Shown here one piece after another: positions 1 to 8,984 of a stretch of DNA of 64,000 bases. The notes beneath the pieces were generated by a model that was not told where the DNA came from, did not search any database, and was given only the letters and a program-made list of their open reading frames with translations. Numbering within the stretch: the first letter of the stretch is position 1; each line of letters starts with the position of its first letter. A program made the position numbers and the translations under genes. Source of the stretch: Leucobacter sp. UCMA 4100 (GTDB lineage Bacteria > Actinomycetota > Actinomycetes > Actinomycetales > Microbacteriaceae). The stretch lies in NCBI RefSeq assembly GCF_027853335.1, contig NZ_JAFEUS010000002.1, positions 1,534,514 to 1,598,513 on the forward strand, written 5' to 3'.

Positions 1-739
1 CTGGGTCATAGGCGCGCTGCCCCGAGATGCGGGCTGAGCACAAGATCGACCGGACCGTCGAGGCATGCCAAATATTCAGGCGACTCTTCCCCTTCGACGG
101 CGGTGTCGGCCCGTCATCACGATTCAGCCAGACCGCGATCTGCCTGATCGACTGCCCCGCGAGGAACCGGTCCGCCATCTCCCGAATCACGGCGGCTTCT
201 TCGGGGATGAGAATGCCGCCGAGGCCGTACCCGTATTTTGGGGCACCATGCCACTCACCCCGTTCTGCTTTCTGCCGATTCGCGCGACGGATCCGATCCG
301 CCTTATGCCCGGACTCGTACGACGCAATCGCGACGAGTTGTCTCGCCATCAGGCGACCTTCGTGGGCGTTCAGATCAAACGCGCCACCCTTGACCGTTTC
401 GATCCGGATCGGGTGCGACTCCACCAAATCGATGAGGTCTTCCAACTCGCGCGGCTTCCGATACAACCGGTCGACGTGCCAGGCGACGATGCGTGATGGG
501 CCGAGTTTCACACGTTCGAGGAGTTCGAGATATCCGGGCCGTTTCTTGTTCCCGTATGCGGAGATGTCGTTATCCATGAACACCGCTGGTTCGCTGATGC
601 CGAGGCGGGCGCAGAGGTCGAGGCAGTCCTGCCGCTGACGATCCACACCCGCCTCCGCACCCGTCCTGTCTTCTGAGATGCGTAGGTAGACGACCACCTG
701 CTCCATCGCGCCGCTGTTGCTGATATTCGTGCCGCTCAT
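1..739 (-). CDS. Large serine recombinase (integrase/resolvase family), C-terminus cut by window edge
   Basis: About 246 codons read without a stop from an ATG at 739 to the window edge, so the C-terminus is missing. The N-terminus has the serine-recombinase catalytic pattern (VVYLRISEDRTG followed by VDRQRQ), with S22 the likely nucleophile and later Arg-rich motifs. From about residue 155 a Recombinase-type DNA-binding domain follows (GAPKYGYGLGG, then an IRQIAVWLN helix). A strong AAGGAGGT lies 5 nt before the ATG, which fixes the start. Such enzymes integrate or excise phages, ICEs and transposons between attP and attB. The gene starts 50 bp from the break in the neighbouring relaxase gene, the usual place for an integrase next to its attachment site. 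Family is confident; element type is unknown. Confidence 0.88.
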   Translation of the reverse strand, partial: MSGTNISNSGAMEQVVVYLRISEDRTGAEAGVDRQRQDCLDLCARLGISEPAVFMDNDISAYGNKKRPGYLELLERVKLGPSRIVAWHVDRLYRKPRELEDLIDLVESHPIRIETVKGGAFDLNAHEGRLMARQLVAIASYESGHKADRIRRANRQKAERGEWHGAPKYGYGLGGILIPEEAAVIREMADRFLAGQSIRQIAVWLNRDDGPTPPSKGKSRLNIWHASTVRSILCSARISGQRAYDP

Positions 740-801
740 GACGACCTCCTTCACTGGGTAGGTACGTCGGTCAAACCCGACACGTCGACAAAACGACCAC
801 T
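740..801. other. Probable element/target junction (att site) next to the serine recombinase
   Basis: Sequence between the recombinase start and the relaxase remnant. Read on the + strand in the relaxase frame, homology begins at about 790, where codons give K-T-T-T-M, the end of a Walker A motif (expected GxxGxGKTTT). The preceding codons (R-H-V-D) do not continue the P-loop and the frame meets a TGA at 739-741. A GTCGG/CCGAC inverted pair lies at about 766-780. The simplest reading is that the recombinase-bearing element integrated inside the P-loop codons. The exact crossover cannot be placed without the other end. Confidence 0.5.
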
Positions 802-2619
802 ATGAGTGCTCTCCGCAGGGCGTGGGAGAAGGACTACGGTGCCGGGTCGGTGGTCGGATTGGCTCCGTCCGCGGCCGCAGCGGATGTGCTCGCCCAGGAT
901 CTCGGCATCAGCACCGAGAACACAGCGAAATGGCTGCACGAGCACCGCCGTGGCACATGGAACCTCACCGCCGGTCGGTTAGTGATCATCGATGAAGCGT
1001 CCCTCGCGGGAACCCTTGCCCTGGACACGATCACCGCCCACGCCGCCGACGTGGGCGCGAAGGTGCTGCTGGTGGGTGATTGGGCGCAGCTGGCTGCGGT
1101 CGACGCGGGTGGGGCGTTTGGGATGCTCGTCCGGGATCGTGGCAATGCACCGGAGCTGCTGGATGTGCGCCGCTTCCGGAACGACTGGGAGAAACACGCC
1201 TCCCTGCAGTTGCGCCTCGGCGACACCGACGTCATCGACACCTACCTCGAGCATGACCGAGTCACCCCGGGAACCTACGAGGACATCCTCGATGCCGCCT
1301 ACCAAGCCTGGGTCACTGACCAAGCTGCGGGCAAGTCGTCGGTGCTGATCGCAGAGACCCTCGACACGGTATCTGAGCTGAATACGCGTGCCCGCACCGA
1401 GCGGATCCTCGCCGGAGATGTCGCCCTGGATGGGGTGAAGTTGCACGACGGGAACGAAGCCTCCCGCGGGGACCTGATCATCACCCGTCGCAATGACCGC
1501 CGCCTCTCCCTCGGGCGAGGCTGGGTGAAGAACGGCGACCGCTGGCACGTCACTCAAGCGCACGACGACGGATCTCTCACGGTCCGCCGGGCGCACTCGA
1601 GGTGGAGGACCACGATCATCCTCCCATCCGCGTATGTGGCGGACCAGGTCGACCTCGGGTACGCGATCACGGCTCACCGGGCGCAGGGCTCCACTGTCGA
1701 TACTGCGCATGCGATCGTGCACTCACCCGAGATGACCCGGGAATCCCTTTACGTCGCGATGACCCGCGGCCGGGAATCCAACCGCGCCTACATCGCGACC
1801 GATGAACATCACCTTGAAGATCACCAGCACCGGGACGACCTGCAGATGACCGCCCGGTCCGTGCTCTACGGCATCTTGCAGCATGTCGGTGCGGAGCATT
1901 CCGCCCACGAGACCATCACGACTGAGCAGGACATGTGGGGGTCGCTGGCCCAGCTTGCTGCCGAGTACGACACCATCGCCCAAGAAGCGCAGCAGGACCG
2001 GTGGGTCACCCTCCTCGAACACGGCGGCCTCACCCCACAGGCGATCGATGAGCTGGTGGAGACGGACTCGTTCGGGATCCTCACCACCGAACTGCGCCGA
2101 CTCGAAGCCGACGGGCACGACATCAACGACCTCCTCCCACGCATCACCCGCGCCGGAGGCCTCGATGGGGTGGAGGATCTCGGGTCGTTGCTGCGCTACC
2201 GGGTCCAGAAAGTCGCCGCCACCTACCAGCCGTCAGCGCGCCGGGTGTCGCTGATCGCCGGCCTCGTCCCGCGTGCGACTGGCATCACCGACCCAGCCAT
2301 GCGGCAGGCGCTCCAGGAGCGGGAGCAGCTCATGCAGCAACGCCTCGACGCCCTCACCACCACGGCCATCGAACGGCCCGAGCCGTGGATGAGCATCGTC
2401 GACGGCCTGGACCCCGACGCACGGGCGACGGCGGTGCGGGTGGTGGCCGCGTATCGGGACCGGTGGGGCATCACCTCCACCAGCCCCCTCGGACCCGTCC
2501 CCGACGATGACGCAAAGAGGATCGACTACGAACGCGCCCGAGGGCTCCTCGCCAGCCATCAGCCAGACCAGCAGGACGCATCGCCCGGGGCTCAGCAACG
2601 GCGCAGCCGCACCCTGTGA
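802..2619 (+). pseudogene. TraA/TrwC-type conjugative relaxase, C-terminal helicase part, 5'-truncated
   Basis: Remaining 605 codons match the SF1 helicase half of actinobacterial relaxases that nick and unwind DNA in conjugation. Visible are the end of Walker A (KTTTMSALRRAW), the Walker B/motif II (LVIIDEASLAG), motif III (VLLVGDWAQLAAVDAGG), and motifs V/VI (GYAITAHRAQGSTVDTAH, then SLYVAMTRGRESNRAY). The N-terminal relaxase (HUH) domain and the glycine part of the P-loop are absent; the break coincides with the serine-recombinase element. A full-length family member would be about twice this length. The remnant could still be translated from the ATG at 802, but without the P-loop glycines it should lack ATPase activity. 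Confidence 0.85.
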
Positions 2620-2822
2620 GCACCAACGACCGCCCGGCAAGGGATTGCTCTTCCTTTGCTGCAGGGCCGCCGGTATCCTGATGGTGGCAGGAGCAACCAC
2701 ACGCCGAGCCCCCGGACATTGTTCAGGGGTGACGCAGACCGTTCGAGCAGCATCTCGGGCACTCAACCACTCAGGACCAGCCACACCGCAATAGTCCTGC
2801 GTGCGAAAGTGAGGCCCACACC

Positions 2823-3182
2823 ATGCTCCTGAACCGGCTCTGGAACGCCAGCATCCACACCCGCATCTTCCTGCGCCGATGGATGCCCACCAACATCCTC
2901 CTCGACCGACTCCGCACCCGTCGCTGCCTGCGGTGGGGTGTTCCAGCGATGCTCCTCGGCGTCGTCTACATCCTGATCGCCGCCACCTGCACCGAGCTCA
3001 TCGACCAGGGCTGGAGCGAATGGCTCTACCTGGCCTTCTTCTGGGCACTATGGAACGGCCTGAAGTTCCTCCTCTTCGGGCCGTGGAGCCTCATCCTCCT
3101 GGCGCAGGTGCGAACGCGGGAAGCGATCGCACGTCGGCGGCAGCATCGACATGCTGCACGCTCCGAACACGCTCCGGTGTGA
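2823..3182 (+). CDS. Small integral membrane protein of conjugative islands
   Basis: 119 residues. The N-terminus is basic (MLLNRLWNASIHTRIFLRRW), followed by two hydrophobic segments (about 39-56 and 66-95) and a basic tail. Similar proteins occur beside relaxase genes in actinobacterial integrative elements and are sometimes called sulfate permease without real support. It lies 203 bp downstream of the relaxase remnant on the same strand, so it was probably part of the same transfer region. The interval 2620-2822 shows no convincing gene. The function is unknown; a role in the transfer apparatus is only suggested by location. Confidence 0.6.
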   Translation: MLLNRLWNASIHTRIFLRRWMPTNILLDRLRTRRCLRWGVPAMLLGVVYILIAATCTELIDQGWSEWLYLAFFWALWNGLKFLLFGPWSLILLAQVRTREAIARRRQHRHAARSEHAPV

Positions 3183-3201
3183 CACGCGCCCATGGCGCGT
3201 G
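3183..3201 (+). terminator. Short GC hairpin after the small membrane protein
   Basis: CACGCGC / GCGCGTG arms around a 5-nt CCATG loop begin 1 nt after the stop codon region of the preceding gene. No T-run follows, so termination strength is uncertain. Confidence 0.35.
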
Positions 3202-3443
3202 GTCGGTCATCGTTCCTGCTCGGCATCGCGCCAGGCCTTGAGACATTGTTAGTCGGCGGACGGCACGTCCTCTTGGGGATCTCGTTCAGATGGCCGGTGT
3301 TGATAACGTACTCGTGCATGTCGCGGGTCTCATGAAAGGTCACCAATACCGCTTCCCGATGCGGGAGTGTCTCGTAGATCTCGTGTTGGGCCCGCCAGGG
3401 GTGTACCTCGGACGCGCGAATCCGCGCCCGTCGAAAGCTCAGT
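3202..3443 (-). other. Coding-like fragment, no credible start
   Basis: On the minus strand an open frame gives a protein-like stretch (EVHPWRAQHEIYETLPHR, then VLVTFHETRDMHEYVINTGH) beginning just after a TGA at 3445-3443. It lies in a different frame from the adjacent 395-residue gene whose stop is at 3441-3439. There is no ATG or RBS at its beginning. It may be a decayed gene end or chance. Nothing else was recognised in this interval. Confidence 0.25.
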
Positions 3444-4626
3444 CACGCCTATCTAGATTGGATGGTTCCTCAAGATCGGTCATAGCGCGGCGTTGGGTGA
3501 ACGCGACCGCATCGTCACGCATCCTCTGCAGCACGTCCCAGTTGTGGAGCATGTCATCTGCGTCGTGATCGAAGCTCGGCACGAGTTCGCGCATACGGGT
3601 GAGGACATCGGTATCGGGCAGCGATTCCAGCCAGGCCCGCACGTCCGCGAATGTTGGAGCGTCGGGCATGTCGGCGATGGTGCCCGTCATGTCCGCTCGT
3701 ACCGTCGCCGCACTCAGCCGGTCGCGGTTGCGGTCATACGCAGGGACCCGACTCCCTTCGGAGAGCGCCACCCGCAGATCCGGGTGGCCCTGCGATATCT
3801 CATGCCACGCCGGGATCTCGGGCTGGGGAGGATCCGTTCCGGTGATGAGCCTCGGGATGGCCTGCGTCCGCACCCAGGCAGCGATCTCGCCCAGCTCGTT
3901 CATCAACACCGGCCAGCGAGCGGTTTCCGGCAGGTTGATCCCGACGGTGGGGAACAGCGTCACCGGCACCACCTGGCCCGTGGGAGCCGAGAAGATGACC
4001 TCGCCCGGCACGAGCGGTTCCTCAGGCCGCTTCGGTATGTCGCGCGGATGCCGCGGTGTCACGTCTTCGCGAGACACAACAGGGATTCGAACGGCCGTGA
4101 CCGCCGGGGTGCGGTGCTTCGCGTGATTCGTGTAAGCCACCAGCCGTGCTAACGGATGCGCCTCGGGATCGGTGTACCGGTGAAGTGGCTGGAGATCGTA
4201 GATGCGCCGGTTCAGATCCGCACCGCTGCGAAGCGCCGACGGCCCGTTCTTCGCCCGTTTCTGGGTCCACTCCACGAACTTGTCGTAGCTCGACGCAGCA
4301 GGCATCTCCACGAGCTTCGCCGCTCTCTCGCTGAGTTCGGCTCCCGCGTCGGCCTCGGCCTCGATGTAGATCGTGTGCTCGATCGCCGCCCGAAGCGCGT
4401 TGAGAGCATCAGCGGCCAGCAACGGGATCTTCTGCGGGATCGGCGCCACACTGTCAACCACTAGATGCCGAAGCTGCCCGTCGAGCACTTCTCGGAGGCG
4501 AACGACGTCCGAGGACTGGGCCTGGTAGTCAAAGAGCATCTCGCCGACTCTTCCGATCAGCTCGTCGACATGAGCAAGCGTCGCAGCAACCCCGAGGTGC
4601 CTATCGGGAAGCCAATGAGCAACCAT
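3439..4626 (-). CDS. Hypothetical protein, island-associated
   Basis: 395 residues from the ATG at 4626, chosen because GGGAGG lies about 9 nt upstream; a TTG farther upstream is also open. The protein is soluble and has no signal peptide. The first 140 residues look helical (HVDELIGRVGEMLFDYQAQ, LNALRAAIEHTIYIEAEA). A middle region carries NHAKHRTPAV, and a C-terminal helical part ends in EEPSNLDRRD. I do not recognise a family. It sits between conjugation-related remnants and an orphan HTH gene, all on transferred-looking DNA, so it is probably cargo of the same island. Confidence 0.55.
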   Translation of the reverse strand: MVAHWLPDRHLGVAATLAHVDELIGRVGEMLFDYQAQSSDVVRLREVLDGQLRHLVVDSVAPIPQKIPLLAADALNALRAAIEHTIYIEAEADAGAELSERAAKLVEMPAASSYDKFVEWTQKRAKNGPSALRSGADLNRRIYDLQPLHRYTDPEAHPLARLVAYTNHAKHRTPAVTAVRIPVVSREDVTPRHPRDIPKRPEEPLVPGEVIFSAPTGQVVPVTLFPTVGINLPETARWPVLMNELGEIAAWVRTQAIPRLITGTDPPQPEIPAWHEISQGHPDLRVALSEGSRVPAYDRNRDRLSAATVRADMTGTIADMPDAPTFADVRAWLESLPDTDVLTRMRELVPSFDHDADDMLHNWDVLQRMRDDAVAFTQRRAMTDLEEPSNLDRRD

Positions 4627-4750
4627 CACCGCACACCTCCCGACTCTCTCGCTTTTGCTCAATCCTCCCAGAACGCCCTGACATCCCCGATCAAGCCGCT
4701 CGGTTCCGCAACCCGCGCCGGAGATGCTCCAAGAACCGTAGGGATGGCGT

Positions 4751-5194
4751 TCACTGCTTCGAGAGCTTGCGTCCGACGCGACGAGTATTGGGCCTGGACT
4801 CGACTTCCGCCCGCTTCAACGCCCGCCACACCATCGAGTGCCCTATACCGAGCTCCCGTGCGATCTCACGCGTCGTCAGCCCCGACTCATAGCCGCGAAC
4901 CGCGTGCGCAACTTGCTCATCGTCCAACCCCTGACGACGGATCCTGACACCAGCATCCACGAGCAGATCCCGCACCGTTTCCTTACCCAAACGATGCTCA
5001 CGTGCGATCGAGATCAGCGACGCCCTGGACTCGTACGCCGCGACCATCGCCTGCAACGTCTCGGGGGCGACCGGGGTTCCAGCCGTCTCAATCGGCGTCA
5101 CCACCGGCCCACGAACATCACTTCGAGGCACAGCTAGACTGGAAACCGACACGCCCTGACCTTCGGAAGATCCGCGTGAAATCAACGATTTCAA
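4751..5194 (-). CDS. Orphan double helix-turn-helix DNA-binding protein, resolvase-like HTH
   Basis: Up to 147 residues; the first codon is TTG, so the start is uncertain (a GTG or ATG inside is possible). Two successive HTH units resemble the C-terminal DNA-binding part of Hin/resolvase recombinases: residues about 45-85 (MVAAYESRASLISIARE, KETVRDLLVDAG) and 90-130 (VAHAVRGYESGLTTRE, IARELGIGHSMVWRALK). No catalytic recombinase domain precedes them. Stand-alone proteins of this type are common in actinobacterial mobile regions. It probably binds DNA as a regulator or accessory factor; the target is unknown. It lies just upstream of the hypothetical gene at 3439-4626, same strand. Confidence 0.6.
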   Translation of the reverse strand: MKSLISRGSSEGQGVSVSSLAVPRSDVRGPVVTPIETAGTPVAPETLQAMVAAYESRASLISIAREHRLGKETVRDLLVDAGVRIRRQGLDDEQVAHAVRGYESGLTTREIARELGIGHSMVWRALKRAEVESRPNTRRVGRKLSKQ

Positions 5195-5251
5195 GGTGAC
5201 GAACGAGGATACAGTTTTCTCCCGGTTGGGGCACGTGTATCAATAAACAGA

Positions 5252-5290
5252 TGACCCCTGACCTGAGAATGTTTCTCGAGTCAGGGGTCA
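5252..5290 (-). terminator. Strong hairpin terminator of the MFS exporter gene
   Basis: Eleven-bp perfect arms, TGACCCCTGAC at 5252-5262 and its complement at 5280-5290, with a second inner stem (GAGAA/TTCTC). On the minus strand the stem is followed by a T-rich stretch. It lies about 70 bp beyond the stop of the MFS gene. Confidence 0.75.
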
Positions 5291-5361
5291 TTTGCGTCTG
5301 AGGCGCTCGAACACTGATCAGTTTTGACGCTGGTGGGTGGCTAACCCTCTCTGAGCTGTAT

Positions 5362-6789
5362 CTAGTCGGCGAGGGCGACGGCGTTGCGCGGGAGCAGCGG
5401 CATCGCGAACAAGCAGAGCGCCGTGACCACAAGAATCGCTATCAGGGTTGTCGTCATTGCGGCAACGGTCCCCTGGGCGAGGGCGCCAATGAACAGGGTG
5501 GTGACGAGAGCGGAGCCGAGGCCGTTGGCGATCTGCTGAATGGCGCTGAGCGATCCGCTGGCTGAGCCGGCTTCTTCGGGCTTGAGATTGCCGAGCGCGG
5601 TATTGAAGACCGAATTGAAGCAGATGCCCGCGGCGATTCCGATGATGCTCGTTGCGATGAGGTTTTGCCACCAAGTCACCTCGACACCCGACATGATGAC
5701 GAAGAGTAAGAGTGTCCCAGTGCCGAGAAGTGTGGTGAGCATTCCGGCGAGCACAAGCCGCCTACCAAGCTTGACGATGAGCGCGTTGGCGATACCAGAG
5801 CCGACGATAATGCCGATGGTGAGCGGAATCAGGTTGAGTGAAGTTTGGGTTGGGGTGTAGCCAAGGCCCAGCTGAAAGAAGAGGCTGATGACGTACATGA
5901 GCCCGCTGAAGCTCGCGAACACGCACAGGCCGACGATGAGCCCCGAGGTAAATCCACGGTTGGCGAGGAGGCTGCGGGGGAGCAGCGGCTCCTCAGCGCG
6001 GGCCTGACGCCAGCCGAAGAGGCACAGCAAGGTGATGCCTGCGACGGTGCTCGCGATGGTGAGGCCGTTCCACCCTTCTGACGAGCCGGTCACGAGCCCG
6101 AAGAGCAGAGTGAAGAGCGAGGCGGTGAGCAACGCGCTGCCGATAAGGTCGATTCGGGTCGACCGGTGGGCGGGAACCGACGGCAGGTAGCGCAAGGCGA
6201 GCACGAGGGCGATGCCGCCCAGGACGATGTTGAGCAAAAAGATCGGCCGCCAGCCGAGCCCGAACAGGTTGGCATCGATGAGGAGGCCACCCAAAATAGG
6301 CCCCGCTACGGCGAACACCCCGAGCATCGGGGCAAAGACGGCAAATGCCTTTTGCAGCATAGGCTTCGGGAACGTCGCGGCCATGATCGCCATGCCCTGC
6401 GGAATGAGCAGAGCTCCAAACGCTCCCTGCAGTACGCGTGCGGCGATCAAGACGCCCGCTGAGGGCGAAAGCCCGGCCAATGCGGATCCTGCGATGAACC
6501 CGACAAGACCGACGAGGAACGTGCGGCGCTGCCCGAACCGGTCGCCGAGCCGCCCGCCAAGTACGAGCAACGACCCGAGGGCGAGGGCATATGAGGCGCC
6601 GAGCCAGGGAATCAAACGGTCACTCGCGCCGAGTTCTCGAACGATTGAGGGGGCGGCGACGTTCGCGATCGTGGCATCCATGAGATCCATCGCATCTGCG
6701 AGGAGGACGACGAGCAGGGTGAGCCACATCGACCGTTTGGCGAGCGGTGGCGTTGTGTGCTGTGGCGTTGCAGTGGTGTTGGTGGTCAT
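5362..6789 (-). CDS. MFS multidrug exporter, DHA2 (EmrB/QacA) type
   Basis: 475 residues with about 14 hydrophobic segments, the usual size and topology of the DHA2 drug:H+ antiporter family. Family motifs are visible: LDATIxNVA-like DLMDATIANVAAP near residue 36, GRLGDRFGQRRTFL (motif A) near 79-92, and the motif-C-like GPILGGLLI near 164. It should expel hydrophobic cationic compounds from the membrane using the proton gradient. The gene is divergent from a TetR regulator, with an 85-bp spacer holding a near-perfect 26-bp palindrome, so repression relieved by a drug ligand is likely. Substrate unknown. Confidence 0.9.
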   Translation of the reverse strand: MTTNTTATPQHTTPPLAKRSMWLTLLVVLLADAMDLMDATIANVAAPSIVRELGASDRLIPWLGASYALALGSLLVLGGRLGDRFGQRRTFLVGLVGFIAGSALAGLSPSAGVLIAARVLQGAFGALLIPQGMAIMAATFPKPMLQKAFAVFAPMLGVFAVAGPILGGLLIDANLFGLGWRPIFLLNIVLGGIALVLALRYLPSVPAHRSTRIDLIGSALLTASLFTLLFGLVTGSSEGWNGLTIASTVAGITLLCLFGWRQARAEEPLLPRSLLANRGFTSGLIVGLCVFASFSGLMYVISLFFQLGLGYTPTQTSLNLIPLTIGIIVGSGIANALIVKLGRRLVLAGMLTTLLGTGTLLLFVIMSGVEVTWWQNLIATSIIGIAAGICFNSVFNTALGNLKPEEAGSASGSLSAIQQIANGLGSALVTTLFIGALAQGTVAAMTTTLIAILVVTALCLFAMPLLPRNAVALAD

Positions 6790-6804
6790 GGGATCCTCGA
6801 TTCA

Positions 6805-6845
6805 ATCGTAACGAACATGATCGTAGCGAACATGTTCGTTACGAT
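6805..6845. promoter_or_regulatory. TetR-type operator with three half-sites
   Basis: A 26-bp palindrome at 6820-6845 (one mismatched pair, centre GAACATGTTC) sits between the divergent MFS and TetR genes. An extra left half-site (ATCGTAACGAACATG) lies directly before it at 6805-6819. The palindrome covers the region where both promoters must lie; a TACAGT -10-like element lies 7 nt before the TetR ATG, suggesting leaderless expression. Confidence 0.7.
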
Positions 6846-6874
6846 CAAGGTCGGGATCAAGTACAGTGTGAGAT

Positions 6875-7546
6875 ATGAGTACCCCCGAACCCGTGAGCAG
6901 GCGAGAACGGCCTTCGAAGCCGGCGCTCTCGCGATCCGCAATCGTCGACGCGGCACTTGAGGTGCTGACACGAGACGGCGCCGAGAAACTCACGATTCGT
7001 CGGGTCGCTGCCGAGCTCGACACTGGCCCGGCATCGCTGTATGTGTACGTGAAAAACGTGACGGTTTTGCACGCCCTCCTGGCAGACCGTCTGCTCGCCG
7101 ATCTCGATCTAGAGTGGGACGGCGCTGAGCCATGGCGCGAACGGCTCGTGCGCCTCTTAGAGGAATACGTTGACCTTCTAGCAGAGCAGGGAGAGCTCGC
7201 GCGTGCGGTCATGTTCGTGTGGCCCGACGGCCCCTTCTACCTCGACCTCATCGACGTGCTTGTGCGCCTGTTGACCGCCTCTGGCGCCAACGAACAAGCA
7301 TGCGCTTGGGGAATCGACCTCCTTCTGCAACATGCGAGTACCTCGGCCGCCGAATGGGCGACACGAGCGGGCGAGAACGGGCAGCAGGTCGAAGATCTCG
7401 AAGCAACACTTGAATCGGCTGACCCTCAGCGTCATCCGGGTCTCGCGGCCTTCGGGGCAGACGCCTTCACCACGGGGAGCCGGTTCGAACGTCGCAGGTG
7501 GGCATTCGAGGCGCTGATTACTGGCATCACGGGTGTGAGCGCCTAA
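6875..7546 (+). CDS. TetR-family repressor of the divergent MFS exporter
   Basis: 223 residues. The N-terminal HTH occupies about 20-65 (SRSAIVDAALEVLTRDGAE, LTIRRVAAELDTGPASLYVYV). The C-terminal part is the helical ligand-binding and dimerisation region (EEYVDLLAEQGELARAVMF, then ALITGITGVSA at the end). The pattern PASLYVYVKN is typical of TetR regulators with the TetR_C ligand domain. The gene is divergent from the DHA2 exporter and shares a palindromic spacer with it, so it most likely represses both genes and is released by an exporter substrate. The ATG at 6875 has no SD and lies 7 nt after a TACAGT element. Confidence 0.88.
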   Translation: MSTPEPVSRRERPSKPALSRSAIVDAALEVLTRDGAEKLTIRRVAAELDTGPASLYVYVKNVTVLHALLADRLLADLDLEWDGAEPWRERLVRLLEEYVDLLAEQGELARAVMFVWPDGPFYLDLIDVLVRLLTASGANEQACAWGIDLLLQHASTSAAEWATRAGENGQQVEDLEATLESADPQRHPGLAAFGADAFTTGSRFERRRWAFEALITGITGVSA

Positions 7547-7563
7547 CGTTTATCGTTCACTTT

Positions 7564-7746
7564 GCGCGAGTCGGGTGCGTGCTGCGGGACTCGCTTGCGC
7601 GATCCGCGCGGTAATTTCGCGTGATCTGCACCGGGATCTTGCGCGTTCTGCGACGTTTCGCTGGCGCGCCCCGTTGGGCTTCGTTGCGCTTCGTCGTGTG
7701 GTCACTTTTCGCGCTCGTGTGGTCAAAAAGTGTCGAAAATCTCGCG
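7564..7746 (+). repeat. Palindromic repeat family A, copy 1, left part plus long leader (split by IS30)
   Basis: Positions 7717-7735 carry the family arm GTGTGGTCAAAAAGTGTCG and 7696-7711 an extra direct half (GTGTGGTCACTTTTCG). The upstream 130 bp are about 90% identical to 15293-15445 before copy 2, so the repeated unit here is about 180 bp long. The loop sequence breaks off at 7746 where the IS30 element begins; the right arm resumes at 8985. Proteins read from this DNA in any frame recur only because the DNA is repeated. Confidence 0.85.
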
Positions 7747-8984
7747 CGGGTTCTAACGGTGGTTGCAACACCCGAGACAATACAAGGGTGGACACTGACA
7801 TGAAGTTCTCAAGGAACATGCTTGCTGAGCATGTGAACACGATCTGGGATATGCGAGCTGCTGGCTTCACCGCACGAGAGATTGGTGAACGGGTAGACAA
7901 GAGCGAAGCCGCGATCTTGTCACATATTCATTCGCAGGGCGGGGTGAGACCCCGAAGAGTAGCCCGGGTGTCGTCGTTATCGTTCGAGGAGCGTATCGAG
8001 ATTCAGGCGTTATGGACGGCAAAGGCTGGGATTCGTGAGATCGCGAGGAAGTTGGGGCGTGCCCCGTCAACAGTGAGTCGTGAGATTCGGCGGAACGCGT
8101 TCTTTTCTTCTGAACGGGCTCGTAGGCCGAGGTATCGGGCAACACAGGCACAATCGCAAACGTTTCAGCGCGCCCGCAGACCGAAACCGTCGAAGCTGGT
8201 AACGAATCCGCGGTTACGGCGTTTTGTGGAGGCTGAACTATCGTTGAAGCGGTCACCGGAACAGGTTGTGGGCAGGCTACAGCGCGAGTTTCCGGATCAG
8301 CCGGAGATGCGAGTGTCACACGAAACGATCTATCAAGCGATCTATCTCCTTGCCAGGGGTGGGCTCAAACGCGAGCTTGAGGTTCGGGTTCGTACGGGGA
8401 GGAAGATCCGACACAGTCACCGTTCTGGCCAGTCTAGGCAGGGCCGAATTGCTGGGATGGTGAACATTGTTGACCGTCCCGCAGAAGCACTTGATCGGGC
8501 TGTTCCTGGGCATTGGGAAGGTGACTTAATTATCGGGAAAGATGGCAAGAGCGCTATCGGGACGGTCGTTGAACGCCACTCGAACTATCTATTCCTTGTT
8601 TGGTTAGACCCCTCGTTACCGCGGGTAGAAGCAGTCACTGAGGGGCTTATCGCGAAGATGAAAGAGTTACCTGATGTGCTTCGTCGGACTCTCACCTGGG
8701 ACCAGGGCAAAGAGATGAGTAAGCATCAAGAAGTCGCTATGGGAGCTGATATTGATGTGTTCTTTTGCGACCCGCACTCGCCCTGGCAGCGGCCGACGAA
8801 TGAGAACACGAATGGGTTACTGCGGGAGTATTTCCCCAAGGGCACTGATCTGAGTGTGTTCAGTCAGGCAGATCTCGATTATGTTGAGTGGGAGATGAAC
8901 GACCGGCCCCGGAAACGGTTAGCGTTCGCGAAGCCGGCCGAGGTCATCGAAGAGATACTGTTGCGCTGACCGCTAGAAACCGCC
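7747..8984 (+). mobile_element. IS30-family insertion sequence, 1238 bp, complete
   Basis: Terminal inverted repeats of about 24 bp with mismatches: left 7748-7771 (GGGTTCTAACGGT...) and right 8958-8981 (reverse complement GGTTTCTAGCGGT...). The single ORF is an intact DDE transposase. The flanks carry CGCG on both sides (7743-7746 and 8985-8988). The ends are defined by comparison with the uninterrupted repeat copy at 15446-15499, whose loop is exactly the two flanks joined with one CGCG; a 4-bp target duplication is therefore inferred. Confidence 0.85.
7800..8969 (+). CDS. IS30-family transposase
   Basis: 389 residues from the ATG at 7800; longer in-frame starts lie outside the left inverted repeat and are excluded. 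An N-terminal HTH region (residues about 8-45 and 60-95, REIARKLGRAPSTVSREI) binds the terminal repeats. The catalytic core is DD(33)E: D242 in HWEGDLIIG, D301 in TWDQGKEM, E335 in RPTNENTNGLLREYFPKG, the last being the hallmark IS30 motif. The enzyme moves the element, in this family usually through a circular intermediate and often into palindromic targets. The frame is intact and length is normal, so it may still be active. Confidence 0.93.
   Translation: MKFSRNMLAEHVNTIWDMRAAGFTAREIGERVDKSEAAILSHIHSQGGVRPRRVARVSSLSFEERIEIQALWTAKAGIREIARKLGRAPSTVSREIRRNAFFSSERARRPRYRATQAQSQTFQRARRPKPSKLVTNPRLRRFVEAELSLKRSPEQVVGRLQREFPDQPEMRVSHETIYQAIYLLARGGLKRELEVRVRTGRKIRHSHRSGQSRQGRIAGMVNIVDRPAEALDRAVPGHWEGDLIIGKDGKSAIGTVVERHSNYLFLVWLDPSLPRVEAVTEGLIAKMKELPDVLRRTLTWDQGKEMSKHQEVAMGADIDVFFCDPHSPWQRPTNENTNGLLREYFPKGTDLSVFSQADLDYVEWEMNDRPRKRLAFAKPAEVIEEILLR

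Noticed and set aside
2620-2822. A 95-codon ORF overlapping the end of the relaxase remnant (2507-2794) as a gene
   Set aside because: It lies mostly inside the relaxase frame, has no RBS and reads as low-complexity shadow sequence.
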